Assembly: GCF_001641335.1 (NCBI RefSeq)
Contig: NZ_LVEM01000002.1
Span: 847,663-911,662, forward strand
From: Bradyrhizobium stylosanthis
GTDB taxonomy: Bacteria; Pseudomonadota; Alphaproteobacteria; Rhizobiales; Xanthobacteraceae
Direction: 5' to 3'
Length of the DNA: 64,000 nt
Both the position numbers and the translations under genes were made by a program. The notes below the pieces were generated by a model. That model had not been told where the DNA came from. It searched no databases and saw nothing but the letters and a program-made list of their open reading frames with translations. How positions within the stretch are numbered: position 1 is the first letter of the stretch; each line of letters starts with the position of its first letter. Below, piece by piece: positions 24,511 through 32,507 of the stretch.

Positions 24511-25869
24511 TTATTCCGCCGCCGTCAGGCGATGCACGTTGTCCGCGATCTCCTTCGGCACCGGCGCGGTCCACGGCGCGCCGCGGCGGCGCTTGACGTC
24601 GACCTCCATCCAGTAGGTCTCCCACCCCCGCGTCGGGCCGATCCCGTCCATGGTCGCCGGTCCCTGGATGCTGCGTGCATTGGCCTCGTCCAGGAACAGC
24701 ATCGGCTTCTCGCCGCCGCCGACCTTCTCGATCTCGGCCCGCAGCAGGCGGCGATATTGCACGATCGCCTTGTCGCTCGAGCCGAGATGCTCCTTGGTAC
24801 GGTCCTGGATCGCACCCATCGATTCCACCGCCCACTGATCGTGGACGTTGATGTCGGTGCCCATGCCGGTATAGGTCGCGGTCTGCTGCTCGTGCGGATC
24901 GAAGCCGTAATCGTTGCTGCGGTTCTTGCGCGAGACGTAGTCGGGCAGCTCGTAGAGCTCGAGCCGTTGCTCGCGCATCTTCTGCTTGTCGACCGGGTTC
25001 GAATAGCTGGTGAAGATCGCGTACCAATAGCAGTTCTCGTCATCGACGGGCACGTGCCACTGCGTGATCGTCATTTCCGTGCTCATGGGAATGACGAAAC
25101 CGTGCGGGAAGAGCTGGTTGGTGACGCGCACATGGGTGCGCACCTCGTCGATCTCGCGCAGTGCGATCAGGCGAAGGCCGTATTCGGTGTGCTCGACATT
25201 GATGATCGGGCGGTCGTATTCGCGCAGGATCTTCGTCATCGGCAGATCGCTGCCGGCCGAGGCGCCGCGGAACTGCTTGCCGTAGGCGGTCGAGGTGTCC
25301 TCGTCCTCGAAGAAGCGGTGCAGATAGGAGGCGTGCGCGGGATCGATGCCGACCTCCAGCGCCTGTAGCCAGTTGCAGGCCATGTGGCCCTTGAACGCGA
25401 AGGTATGTGTGCCGGGCGCAACGAAGCAGTCGAGCTCCGGGAAGGCGGGCGGGGCGCCTTCGCCGAGATAGGCCCAGAGGATGCCGCTCTTCTCCACCAC
25501 GGGATAGGAGCGCTGGCGGATGTTCTGGCAGAGCTTGGAATCCTTCGGCTCGGCCGGGGTCTCGATGCACTGGCCGGTGGCGTCGAACAGCCAGCCATGG
25601 AAGGCGCAGCGCAAGCCGCCGTGCTCCAGCCGCCCGAAGGCGAGGTCGGCGCCGCGATGCGCGCAGTGACGGTCGATCAGGCCGTAGCGTCCCGTCTCGT
25701 CGCGAAACAGCACCAGGTTTTCGCCGAGCAGCCGCACAGGACGGATCGGCCGCGCACCCTCCAGCTCATCCACCAGCGCCGCCGGCTGCCAGTAGCTCCG
25801 CATCAGCTTGCCGCAGGGATCCTTCGGCCCGGTGCGGGTGATCAGGTCGTTCTGCTCCTGGCTCATCAT
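24511..25869 (-). CDS. Rieske non-haem iron oxygenase, phthalate-dioxygenase-like alpha subunit
   Basis: 452-residue ring-hydroxylating or demethylating oxygenase. The Rieske [2Fe-2S] ligands are Cys69-His71 (CAHRGADL) and Cys88-His91 (CAFHGW). The mononuclear iron motif EVGIDPAHASYLHRF supplies His179 and His184. Its length and N-terminus (DPCGKLMRSYWQPAAL) resemble the phthalate 4,5-dioxygenase group, which works without a beta subunit; no beta, ferredoxin or reductase gene is nearby. It is divergent from an IclR regulator across a 113-base region with an operator-like palindrome. Substrate unknown. Confidence 0.87.
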   Translation of the reverse strand: MMSQEQNDLITRTGPKDPCGKLMRSYWQPAALVDELEGARPIRPVRLLGENLVLFRDETGRYGLIDRHCAHRGADLAFGRLEHGGLRCAFHGWLFDATGQCIETPAEPKDSKLCQNIRQRSYPVVEKSGILWAYLGEGAPPAFPELDCFVAPGTHTFAFKGHMACNWLQALEVGIDPAHASYLHRFFEDEDTSTAYGKQFRGASAGSDLPMTKILREYDRPIINVEHTEYGLRLIALREIDEVRTHVRVTNQLFPHGFVIPMSTEMTITQWHVPVDDENCYWYAIFTSYSNPVDKQKMREQRLELYELPDYVSRKNRSNDYGFDPHEQQTATYTGMGTDINVHDQWAVESMGAIQDRTKEHLGSSDKAIVQYRRLLRAEIEKVGGGEKPMLFLDEANARSIQGPATMDGIGPTRGWETYWMEVDVKRRRGAPWTAPVPKEIADNVHRLTAAE

Positions 25870-25899
25870 GGCGAGTGCATCCTTTGTGGAGGGACGATT

Positions 25900-25925
25900 G
25901 TTCGCCTATTGAACGAATGGGCGAA
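25900..25925. promoter_or_regulatory. Candidate IclR-family operator
   Basis: 15-bp inverted repeat GTTCGCCTATTGAAC (25900-25914), overlapped by TTCGCC (25901-25906) and GGCGAA (25920-25925). GTTC-N7-GAAC is the usual shape of sites bound by PcaR/PobR-type IclR regulators. It lies between the divergent Rieske (31 bases away) and iclR genes. Confidence 0.55.
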
Positions 25926-25982
25926 TTATGACATGCCTTGAACCGGCAGCAAGCACTATTTTGCAGGATTGTCCCAGGCACC

Positions 25983-26768
25983 ATGCCCAAGCTGAAACGG
26001 AGTGAGACCGACGAGCGCCCGACGGATTTCGTCGAGGCCCTCGATCGCGGCCTGCGGCTGCTGCAGTGCTTCGGCACGAATACGGGCCCGATGACGCTGA
26101 GCGATCTCGCCCGCGCCGCCGATCTGCCGCGCGCCACCACACGTCGCATGCTGTTCACGCTGCAGCGCGGCGGCTTCGTCAGTGGCGATGGAAAGCTGTT
26201 CTCCCTGACGCCGCATGTGCTGACGCTGGCGGCGTCCTACTTGCGCTCCAACCAGCTCGTCGCGGTGCTGCAGCCGGTGCTCGATCGCGTCGCGACGGCG
26301 GCGAACGAAATCTCCTCGCTCGCGGTGCTCGACGGCGACGACGTCGTGTTCGTCGCACGCAGCAGCCCGGCGCGAATGTTCTCGGGGGGACTCGAGATCG
26401 GCTACCGCCTGCCGGCCTTCTGCACCTCCGTCGGCCGCGCCATGCTCGGCCAGCTCGACGATGCCGATCTGGCCGCGCGCCTGCAGATCATGAAGCGGGA
26501 CGCGCTGACGCCGCAGACGGTGACCGACCCGAAGGCGCTGCTTGCGCGCATCGCCGCCGACCGCGCGCAGGGCTATGCACTGGTTGACCGCGAGGCCGAG
26601 CCGCACTTCCGTTCGATCTCGGTTCCCGTCCGGCGCTACGACGACACGATCGTCGCGGCCATCAACATGGGCGCCCATGTCGACCGGGTTCCGGCCGCGG
26701 AGCTGGTCGACCGGTTGCTGCCGCTGCTCCGCGAGGGGGCGGAGTCCGTCCGGTCGCAGCTGCTCTAG
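25983..26768 (+). CDS. IclR-family transcriptional regulator
   Basis: 261-residue regulator with an N-terminal winged helix-turn-helix (LSDLARAADLPRATTRRMLF, about residues 41-60) and a C-terminal IclR effector domain (from about residue 85). Its shape is that of PcaR/PobR regulators of aromatic catabolism. ATG 25983 gives MPKLKRSETDERPTDFVEAL, the expected N-terminal length; a TTG start upstream is unlikely. Divergent from the Rieske/GS-like pair, which it probably controls. Confidence 0.88.
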   Translation: MPKLKRSETDERPTDFVEALDRGLRLLQCFGTNTGPMTLSDLARAADLPRATTRRMLFTLQRGGFVSGDGKLFSLTPHVLTLAASYLRSNQLVAVLQPVLDRVATAANEISSLAVLDGDDVVFVARSSPARMFSGGLEIGYRLPAFCTSVGRAMLGQLDDADLAARLQIMKRDALTPQTVTDPKALLARIAADRAQGYALVDREAEPHFRSISVPVRRYDDTIVAAINMGAHVDRVPAAELVDRLLPLLREGAESVRSQLL

Positions 26769-26836
26769 CAACGATCGCTGGCGCCGTGCGTCCACGGGCC
26801 TATAATCGCGTCACGCAAGATAACAGGGAGGATGCC

Positions 26837-27169
26837 ATGCAACACACCATGGTTCCCAGTGATCGCGTGGAGCATGTCGGTGTCTACGGGCGCGACGGCA
26901 GCAAGCTCGGCACGATCGAGCGGCTGATGCTCGACAAGGTGACCGGCACGGTCGCCTACGCCGTGATCAAGACCGGCGGGCTGCTCGGCACGCGCCACCA
27001 TTATCCCATGCCCTGGAGCGCGCTGAAATACGATCCTGCGCGACAGGCCTTCTGCGTCGAGGTGACGCTGGACGAGCTCGCCAGTGGACCCTGCGAGTTC
27101 GACGGCGACGAATTCGACTGGGGCGATCGTTCGCGGCCCTACGCACACGCAAATTACTGGTCGGTCTGA
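26837..27169 (+). CDS. PRC-barrel domain protein
   Basis: 110-residue cytoplasmic protein with a single PRC-barrel (VGVYGRDGSKLGTIERLMLD, then VAYAVIK and HHYPMPWSALKYD). PRC-barrels occur in photosynthetic reaction-centre H subunits and RimM and act as small adaptor domains. ATG 26837 follows GGGAGG by five bases. Stands alone; function not evident. Confidence 0.85.
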   Translation: MQHTMVPSDRVEHVGVYGRDGSKLGTIERLMLDKVTGTVAYAVIKTGGLLGTRHHYPMPWSALKYDPARQAFCVEVTLDELASGPCEFDGDEFDWGDRSRPYAHANYWSV

Positions 27170-27255
27170 TCGCGCGATCGCGGCCCGGCGTCGCGCGTTG
27201 ACCCGCGCGCACAGGTCGCGGTGCATGGCTGCGCATGCTGTGTCAAAAGGAAAAA

Positions 27256-28992
27256 ATGCCGCATGACACACCTCTCATCGCCACCATCGTCGTTGGACTT
27301 GGACTAGCTTTCGTACTCGGAACAATCGCGCAGCGGTTCCGCATTCCGCCGCTGGTCGGATATCTGCTCGCCGGCGTCGCTGTCGGTCCGTTCACCCCCG
27401 GCTTCGTCGCCGACCAGGCGCTCGCCACGGAGCTGTCGGAGCTCGGCATTATCCTGCTGATGTTCGGCGTCGGCCTGCACTTCTCGCTGCAGGATCTGCT
27501 CAGCGTCCGCAACATCGCCGTTCCCGGCGCCGTCGTGCAGATCGCGGTCGCGACCCTCATGGGCCTCGGTCTTGCGCATGTGATGGGCTGGGGTGCCGGC
27601 GCCGGGCTCGTATTCGGCCTCGCTCTGTCGGTCGCGAGCACCGTTGTCCTGCTTCGCGCGTTGCAGGAGCGGCGGCTGATGGAGACCGATCGCGGCCGCA
27701 TCGCCGTCGGCTGGCTGATCGTCGAGGACCTCGCGATGGTGCTCGTGCTGGTGCTGTTCCCCGCGATCGCGAGCCTTCAGGGCGGCGCCGACGGCAAGCC
27801 AACCTTCGAGCCGCTGGCCGCACAGCTCGGTCTTGGTCTCGCCGGCGTGGTGATGGTGACGATCGTCAAGATCATCGTGTTCATCGGCCTGATGCTGGTG
27901 GTGGGCCGCCGCGTCATTCCGTGGATCCTGCACTATATCGCGCACACCGGCTCGCGCGAATTGTTCCGCCTTGCCGTGCTCGCGATTGCGCTGTGCATCG
28001 CGTTCGGGGCAACGAAGCTGTTCGACGTCTCGCTGGCGCTCGGCGCCTTCTTCGCCGGCATGATGCTGCGGGAATCGCCGCTCAGCGCGCGGGCTGCGCA
28101 GGAATCGCTGCCGCTGCGCGATGCCTTCGCCGTGCTGTTCTTCGTCTCGGTCGGCATGATGTTCGATCCGATGAGCGTGGTCCGGGAGCCCTGGCCGCTG
28201 TTGGCGACGCTCGCGATCATCATGCTCGGCAAGTCGGTCGCCGCGTTCCTGATCGTGGTGCTGTTCCGGCATCCCGTCGCGACCGCGCTCACGATCTCGG
28301 CGAGCCTGTCGCAGATCGGCGAATTCTCCTTCATCCTGGCCGAGCTCGGCGTTGCCTCGCAGATGCTGCCCAGCGCGGGCCGCGACCTGATCATGGCCGG
28401 CGCGATCCTCTCCATCATGCTCAACCCGCTGATGTTCGCGGCAGCGACATGGCTCGCGCCGCGGCTCGATCCCGGGCGAGACACGCCGAAGGCGGCGGCC
28501 GCCGTGCCCGAGCCGATACGCACCACCGATCTCACCGGCCATACCATCGTGATCGGCTATGGCCGCGTGGGCGCGCTGGTCGGCGATGCCTTGAAGCAGC
28601 GGCAATTGCCGTTCCTGGTCGCCGAGGTCGGCGAGAGCGCGCTTCAGAAGCTGAAGCAGGGCGGCATCGAGACCGTCATGGGCAATGCCGCGCAGCCCGA
28701 GATTCTCGGCGCCACCAATCCGTCGCGGGCACGCCACCTCGTCATCGCGATTCCCGAGGCGTTCGAAGCCGGACAGATCGTGCAGCAGGCGCGCGCGGCC
28801 AATCCGGATATCCGCATCATCGCGCGGGCGCATGCGGATGCCGAGGTCGATCATTTGAAGGGGCTGGGGGCGGATGTCGTCATCATGGGCGAGCGGGAAA
28901 TCGCGCGCGGCATGATCGAGGAGCTGGAAAGGAGAGTCCCGGATGCTGCCCAGCAAGATCCCCGCGCACTCGCGGTTGGTTCGGTCGTATGA
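27256..28992 (+). CDS. ybaL: YbaL/KefB-type monovalent cation:proton antiporter
   Basis: 578-residue CPA2-family transporter of the inner membrane. About twelve hydrophobic segments span residues 5-400, opening with the YbaL-like PPLVGYLLAGVAVGPFTPGF. A TrkA-N (RCK) nucleotide-binding domain from about residue 425 carries GYGRVGALVG. ATG 27256 has AAAAGG five bases upstream. It probably exports K+ or Na+ in exchange for protons, gated by the cytoplasmic domain. Its last 50 bases overlap the small gene that follows. Confidence 0.9.
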   Translation: MPHDTPLIATIVVGLGLAFVLGTIAQRFRIPPLVGYLLAGVAVGPFTPGFVADQALATELSELGIILLMFGVGLHFSLQDLLSVRNIAVPGAVVQIAVATLMGLGLAHVMGWGAGAGLVFGLALSVASTVVLLRALQERRLMETDRGRIAVGWLIVEDLAMVLVLVLFPAIASLQGGADGKPTFEPLAAQLGLGLAGVVMVTIVKIIVFIGLMLVVGRRVIPWILHYIAHTGSRELFRLAVLAIALCIAFGATKLFDVSLALGAFFAGMMLRESPLSARAAQESLPLRDAFAVLFFVSVGMMFDPMSVVREPWPLLATLAIIMLGKSVAAFLIVVLFRHPVATALTISASLSQIGEFSFILAELGVASQMLPSAGRDLIMAGAILSIMLNPLMFAAATWLAPRLDPGRDTPKAAAAVPEPIRTTDLTGHTIVIGYGRVGALVGDALKQRQLPFLVAEVGESALQKLKQGGIETVMGNAAQPEILGATNPSRARHLVIAIPEAFEAGQIVQQARAANPDIRIIARAHADAEVDHLKGLGADVVIMGEREIARGMIEELERRVPDAAQQDPRALAVGSVV

Positions 28993-29203
28993 CCTGATCA
29001 CGCCGGCGGGGCGGACCTACCGGTTTCCACCGCCGACATTGCTGCAGCGCCTGGTGCGGTGGGCGGTCGGGCACGCGGAGACGGTAGCGATTTCGGCGGC
29101 GATCCTGGCGCTGATCTATGCCGCCGGCCTTGTGGCGGAGGCGCTGGACCGCTCGGTGTTTGATGCGTGTAGTGATCAAGTCGGGGGGCGTAGGGTGGGT
29201 TAG
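28943..29203 (+). CDS. Small membrane protein overlapping the antiporter gene
   Basis: 86-residue protein read in another frame across the last 50 bases of the antiporter gene. Support comes from a good GGAGAG six bases before ATG 28943 and one clear membrane helix (TVAISAAILALIYAAGLVAE, about residues 46-65). The last residues and the stop codon fall inside a GTAGGGTGGGTTA palindromic repeat, so the C-terminus may have been reshaped by that insertion. No family recognised. Confidence 0.55.
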   Translation: MLPSKIPAHSRLVRSYDLITPAGRTYRFPPPTLLQRLVRWAVGHAETVAISAAILALIYAAGLVAEALDRSVFDACSDQVGGRRVG

Positions 29204-29222
29204 CGTAGCGTAACCCACCCTA
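29190..29222. repeat. Palindromic repeat, GTAGGGTGGG family (copy 1)
   Basis: Perfect 12-bp arms TAGGGTGGGTTA (29191-29202) and TAACCCACCCTA (29211-29222) around an 8-base loop, between convergent genes. Longer relatives lie at 55784-55872 and 59569-59661. Confidence 0.85.
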
Positions 29223-29233
29223 TGCACCGCGGC

Positions 29234-29914
29234 TTACCGCCCTTCCGCCTCGCGCTCCATGTCGCGGCCCGAGAGATCCTCGCCCTGCATGTTGGCGTAA
29301 TCGCGGGCCATCTCGCGCATCAGGAATTTTGCCGGCACGTCGTGATAGGTGCCGCGGTCGTTAACGTATTGCATGTAGGCGCGCCCCTCGCCGTCGAACG
29401 GGTGCAGCAGCGCGTCGCTATGGCCGTCGAAATCGAGCGGCGCCACACCGACCTTGGCACAGAGCGTGTCGTTGAAGGTCGGCGTCGCCTTGCGCCAGGC
29501 GCCGTCGACATGCACCTCGGTAAAGCCGTGCCAGGTGAAGATGTCCGTGCCCATGCTCGCGCGGAGCTTTTCGGTGGTGAGGTGGTTCTTCACATCGGCG
29601 AAGCCGACGCGCGCGGGAATGCCGTGGACGCGGCAGGCGGCGGCATAGAGCGAAGCCTTGCCGACGCAATAGCCTTGCCCCGCCGCGAGCACGCTCGAGG
29701 CACGGAACGTCTCGGCGACGCGCATGCTGACGTAGGGATTATAGCGGATGCCGTCGCGCACCGCCTTGTAGAGCACGCTCGCCTTCTCGCGCGCGCTCGC
29801 ATCGGCGCGTACGGCGTCGTTCGCGAATTGCTGCACGGCCGGATGGTCGCTGTCGATGTACTCGCCTGGATCGGTGTAGAGCCGGCGGATGGTGTCGGGG
29901 AGAATGTCGGTCAT
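29234..29914 (-). CDS. Transglutaminase-like cysteine protease-fold protein
   Basis: 226-residue transglutaminase-core protein. The nucleophile motif GQGYCVGKASL contains the Cys and FTWHGFTEVHVDGAW the His. At the third triad position the sequence reads KATPTFN where many relatives have Asp, so the triad may be atypical. No signal peptide is visible. ATG 29914 is used; the frame extends only two codons to a TTG. Bacterial members act as amide hydrolases, peptidases or crosslinkers; the role here is unknown. Confidence 0.8.
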   Translation of the reverse strand: MTDILPDTIRRLYTDPGEYIDSDHPAVQQFANDAVRADASAREKASVLYKAVRDGIRYNPYVSMRVAETFRASSVLAAGQGYCVGKASLYAAACRVHGIPARVGFADVKNHLTTEKLRASMGTDIFTWHGFTEVHVDGAWRKATPTFNDTLCAKVGVAPLDFDGHSDALLHPFDGEGRAYMQYVNDRGTYHDVPAKFLMREMARDYANMQGEDLSGRDMEREAEGR

Positions 29915-30074
29915 GACCAAAGCCTAGCAGCGGGAATTCCGCATTCAATTTCGTTCGTCGCGCGCCGCCCATGCTCGCTGCACTACCCCGTCACCGCTTG
30001 CGTCGAGCCGCTATCGCTTTTGCAGGCGGCGATGCTGCGCTAGGCTGGGTGGAACCGGAGAGGGGAGCGGTCGC

Positions 30075-30854
30075 GTGCTGAAATGGTGTGCCCATTGCCA
30101 GCAGTTCATCGGCGAGATGCCGCCGCACGCGGATTACGGCATTACGCACGGCCTGTGCCGCAAATGCGCGGGCGAGCGGCCGGATCTGCTCAGCGGCGAT
30201 GAGTATGCCCACGCGGTCGCGCTGCGCGACATCTTTCAGTCGCTGTTTTCGGCGGGGCGCAGGAGCGATTTCGATGCTGCAGGGCCGCTGATCGACCAGG
30301 CCATTGCCGCCGATTGCCGGCCGGTCGACATCCTCGTCGGCATGATCGCACCGATGCTCTACCAGATCGGCGACGCCTGGGAGCGCGGCACGCTCACCGT
30401 CGAAGGCGAGCACGAATTCACCGCTTTCGCCGAGCGTGTGATCGATCTCGTCGAGGCCAGGATGAGGCTGGCGTGGTCGCAGCCGGAGCGGCCTGCCGGC
30501 GATCGCCGCTATCTCCTGATGAATGCGCCCGGCAACACCCATGTGGTCGGGATTCGTATTCTCGGCCTCTGGCTGCACAACAAGGGATGGCCGATCCGCC
30601 ATGTCGACGATGGCACGCTTTTCGATGCGCTGACCGAACTTTCCCCTGCGGACGAGCCAAAGACCTTGCTCGTCTCGATCGCTCTGCCCGAGCAGCGTGA
30701 AGCGGTTGCCGCTCTGGTCGAACGCGTGCTGGCTCTGCCGGCGCCGAGCCGCCCGGATATCGTGCTCGGCGGCTACGCGGTGAAAACCGGCCAGGTGCCG
30801 CGCATTCGCGGTGCGAAGCTCGCCGCCGACATCAGCGCGCTCGGCCTCGACTGA
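30075..30854 (+). CDS. CarH-like B12-binding sensor with N-terminal zinc-ribbon-like domain
   Basis: 259-residue protein starting at GTG 30075 (GGGGAG nine bases upstream). The N-terminus holds two Cys pairs, Cys5/Cys8 and Cys28/Cys31, spaced like a zinc ribbon. A four-helix cap follows, containing Trp102-x9-Glu112-His113, the W-x9-EH signature of CarH-type adenosylcobalamin photoreceptors. The last domain has GNTHVVG (His156), a variant of the B12-ligating DxHxxG loop. CarH itself has a MerR DNA-binding domain, absent here. This suggests a cobalamin- or haem-based light or redox sensor, more like the AerR/PpaA group. It converges with a truncated haemoglobin gene. Domain calls are from motifs only. 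Confidence 0.72.
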   Translation: MLKWCAHCQQFIGEMPPHADYGITHGLCRKCAGERPDLLSGDEYAHAVALRDIFQSLFSAGRRSDFDAAGPLIDQAIAADCRPVDILVGMIAPMLYQIGDAWERGTLTVEGEHEFTAFAERVIDLVEARMRLAWSQPERPAGDRRYLLMNAPGNTHVVGIRILGLWLHNKGWPIRHVDDGTLFDALTELSPADEPKTLLVSIALPEQREAVAALVERVLALPAPSRPDIVLGGYAVKTGQVPRIRGAKLAADISALGLD

Positions 30855-30861
30855 CCGCTGT

Positions 30862-31260
30862 TCATTGCCGGTTGCGCATCCAGTCGGCGAGGCCGGAGAT
30901 TGCCTTGTCGAGGTCCTGTCGCGCGCCGGCGTCAGGGATGGTCTCCTCCATCGCACCGCGCATGCAGAGCAGCCACGCATCGCGCTCGGCGTCCCCGATG
31001 GCAAAGCCGATATGGCGCTGACGCAGCCGCGGATGCCCCTTCTCGGGCGTATAGAGCTTCGGGCCGCCGGTCCATTCGGAGAGATAGCGCTTCAGCACGT
31101 CCCGAATCAGCCCGAGATCGTCCGCATGCATGTCGCGAATGACCTTGGCCTCCGGCAGCGTGTCCATGCGGTCGTAGAAGCGGTCGACGAGGGCGTCGAT
31201 CGTGGCACTGCCGCCGATCCGCTCAAACATGGAGATGGTGGTGACGTCGCTGGAGGTCAT
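30862..31260 (-). CDS. Group II truncated haemoglobin
   Basis: 132-residue small globin. Landmarks are MFERIGG at the start of the fold, the YTPEKGHPRLRQRHIGFAIG region with the proximal His, and Trp in RDAWLLCM at the G8 position that marks group II (trHbO). Such globins bind O2 or NO and are usually linked to respiration or nitrosative defence. ATG 31260 is used, but ATG 31230 (MFERIGG) is also plausible because neither has a strong ribosome-binding site. Only seven bases separate its stop from that of the convergent B12-sensor gene. Confidence 0.88.
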   Translation of the reverse strand: MTSSDVTTISMFERIGGSATIDALVDRFYDRMDTLPEAKVIRDMHADDLGLIRDVLKRYLSEWTGGPKLYTPEKGHPRLRQRHIGFAIGDAERDAWLLCMRGAMEETIPDAGARQDLDKAISGLADWMRNRQ

Positions 31261-31329
31261 CGTGGGTCCGGAGGTGGTGATGCTGGGCTGGGATATAGGA
31301 TCATCCAACGCGGCATACAAACTTCCACT

Positions 31330-31469
31330 GTCGTCCCGGCGCAGGCCGGGACCCATACCGCGTGATCTATTTGTGACGCGCGGTACCGATACCGCGAACA
31401 GATCGCGTCACGCTAGCCTTCGCCAAACTGCTCCCTGTGGTTATGGGTCCCGGCCTGCGCCGGGGCGAC
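31330..31469. repeat. Long palindromic repeat, CGGGACCCATA family (copy 1)
   Basis: 140-bp element with arms that start GTCGTCCCGGCGCAGGCCGG and run to ACCCATA, mirrored at the right end as TATGGGTCCCGGCCTGCGCC. Relatives at 38980-39106 and 54502-54645. It separates the globin and boxR genes. Confidence 0.85.
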
Positions 31470-31475
31470 GGCCAG

Positions 31476-32384
31476 CTACAGCGCCACGCTCCGCAGCCCG
31501 AAGCTGCGGGCTTCGTTCTGCAGCACCGGACGCACCGCATCGATCAGTCTTGCTGCCGCCGCATCGACCGACAGCCCCGCAGTGTCCACCACCGCCGTCG
31601 CGCGCGAATACAGCGGCTCGCGGCTCAGGAGGATGTTGCGCAGCTCCGCCATGGCCGAACGGTCGTCCGCCATCGGGCGCAGATCGCCCTGGCGGCGGAC
31701 GCGGGCCATGTGCTCTTCCGGCTCGGCCTTGAGCCAGATCGTGTAGAACGAGGTCAGGATCTGGTCGAAGGTCAGCGGCTCCGAGACGATGCCGCCGCCG
31801 GTCGCCAGCACCATCAGCTCGTTGCGCGCGAGCAGTTGCTGCAGCGCCGCCTGCTCCATGCGGCGAAAGCCTTCCTGGCCGTACAGCGCGATGATCTCGG
31901 CGACCGAGAGGCCGTTCTGCTGCTCGACCTCCTTGTTGAGCTCCCCAAAACTCCAGCCGATCTTCTTCGCCAGCATCCGCCCGAGCGTGGACTTGCCGGC
32001 ACCGCGCAGGCCGATCAGCGCGATGCCGCAGAACGGCGCGCGCCCCGGCGCCGACGCGCTGCCGCCGGCCAGCAGATCTTTCGCCTGCGCGATCTGCGCG
32101 GGCGCCGCCTTGCGCAGGAGATCGCGAAACATCTGCCAGTCCGGCGTCGGGTCGGCGCTGGGCAGCAAATCTTCGAGATGTGCGCCCATGGCGTCGGAGA
32201 CGCGGCGCAACAGCACGATGGAGACATTGCCCTTGCCGCTCTCGAGCTGCGCGATGTAGCGCTCCGAGATTCCTGATACCTTGGCGAGCACCTTGCGCGA
32301 CATGCCGCGCAGCGCGCGCATGGTGCGCACACGCTGGCCGAGCTGTTCGAGAAATCGGGATTCGGCGTCGGGACTGTCGGTCAT
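31476..32384 (-). CDS. boxR: BoxR/BzdR-type benzoyl-CoA-responsive repressor
   Basis: 302-residue two-domain regulator. Residues about 12-75 are an XRE-type helix-turn-helix (GMSRKVLAKVSGISERYIAQ). Residues about 115-300 are shikimate-kinase-like with P-loop GLRGAGKST (125-133), which in BzdR/BoxR binds benzoyl-CoA rather than shikimate. Divergent from the benzoate-CoA ligase gene across a 123-base region with several palindromes. Expected to repress the box genes until benzoyl-CoA accumulates. The TGCA-N6-TGCA sites at 35615 and 16359 fit its known operator type. Confidence 0.9.
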   Translation of the reverse strand: MTDSPDAESRFLEQLGQRVRTMRALRGMSRKVLAKVSGISERYIAQLESGKGNVSIVLLRRVSDAMGAHLEDLLPSADPTPDWQMFRDLLRKAAPAQIAQAKDLLAGGSASAPGRAPFCGIALIGLRGAGKSTLGRMLAKKIGWSFGELNKEVEQQNGLSVAEIIALYGQEGFRRMEQAALQQLLARNELMVLATGGGIVSEPLTFDQILTSFYTIWLKAEPEEHMARVRRQGDLRPMADDRSAMAELRNILLSREPLYSRATAVVDTAGLSVDAAAARLIDAVRPVLQNEARSFGLRSVAL

Positions 32385-32421
32385 GAGCCTTCTTTAAACG
32401 GGTGTCCTGCGGCGCGTTTTA

Positions 32422-32487
32422 ATGAAACATAGTGCCTGCTGGCATTGACAGCAAGCTGTCACAGTGTCTTTCTATGAATTATAATTC
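32422..32487. promoter_or_regulatory. boxR-bclA divergent control region
   Basis: Contains the box motif ATGAAACATAGTGCCTG (32422-32438), a perfect 16-bp inverted repeat TGACAGC-AA-GCTGTCA (32446-32461), and a perfect 12-bp palindrome GAATTATAATTC (32476-32487) that includes a -10-like TATAAT (32480-32485). Probably the promoter and operator of bclA and boxR. Confidence 0.6.
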
Positions 32488-32507
32488 TAAAATCTGGGGA
32501 GACGACC

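Noticed and set aside
27304..29001. Long minus-strand open frame (565 codons) opposite the antiporter gene
   Set aside because: Arg/Asp/His-rich shadow frame of a high-G+C gene; the plus-strand product has clear YbaL membrane and TrkA-N motifs.
32445..32485. TTGACA (32445) paired with TATAAT (32480) as a bclA promoter
   Set aside because: The spacer is 29 bases, too long for a sigma-70 promoter; the TATAAT may use another -35.
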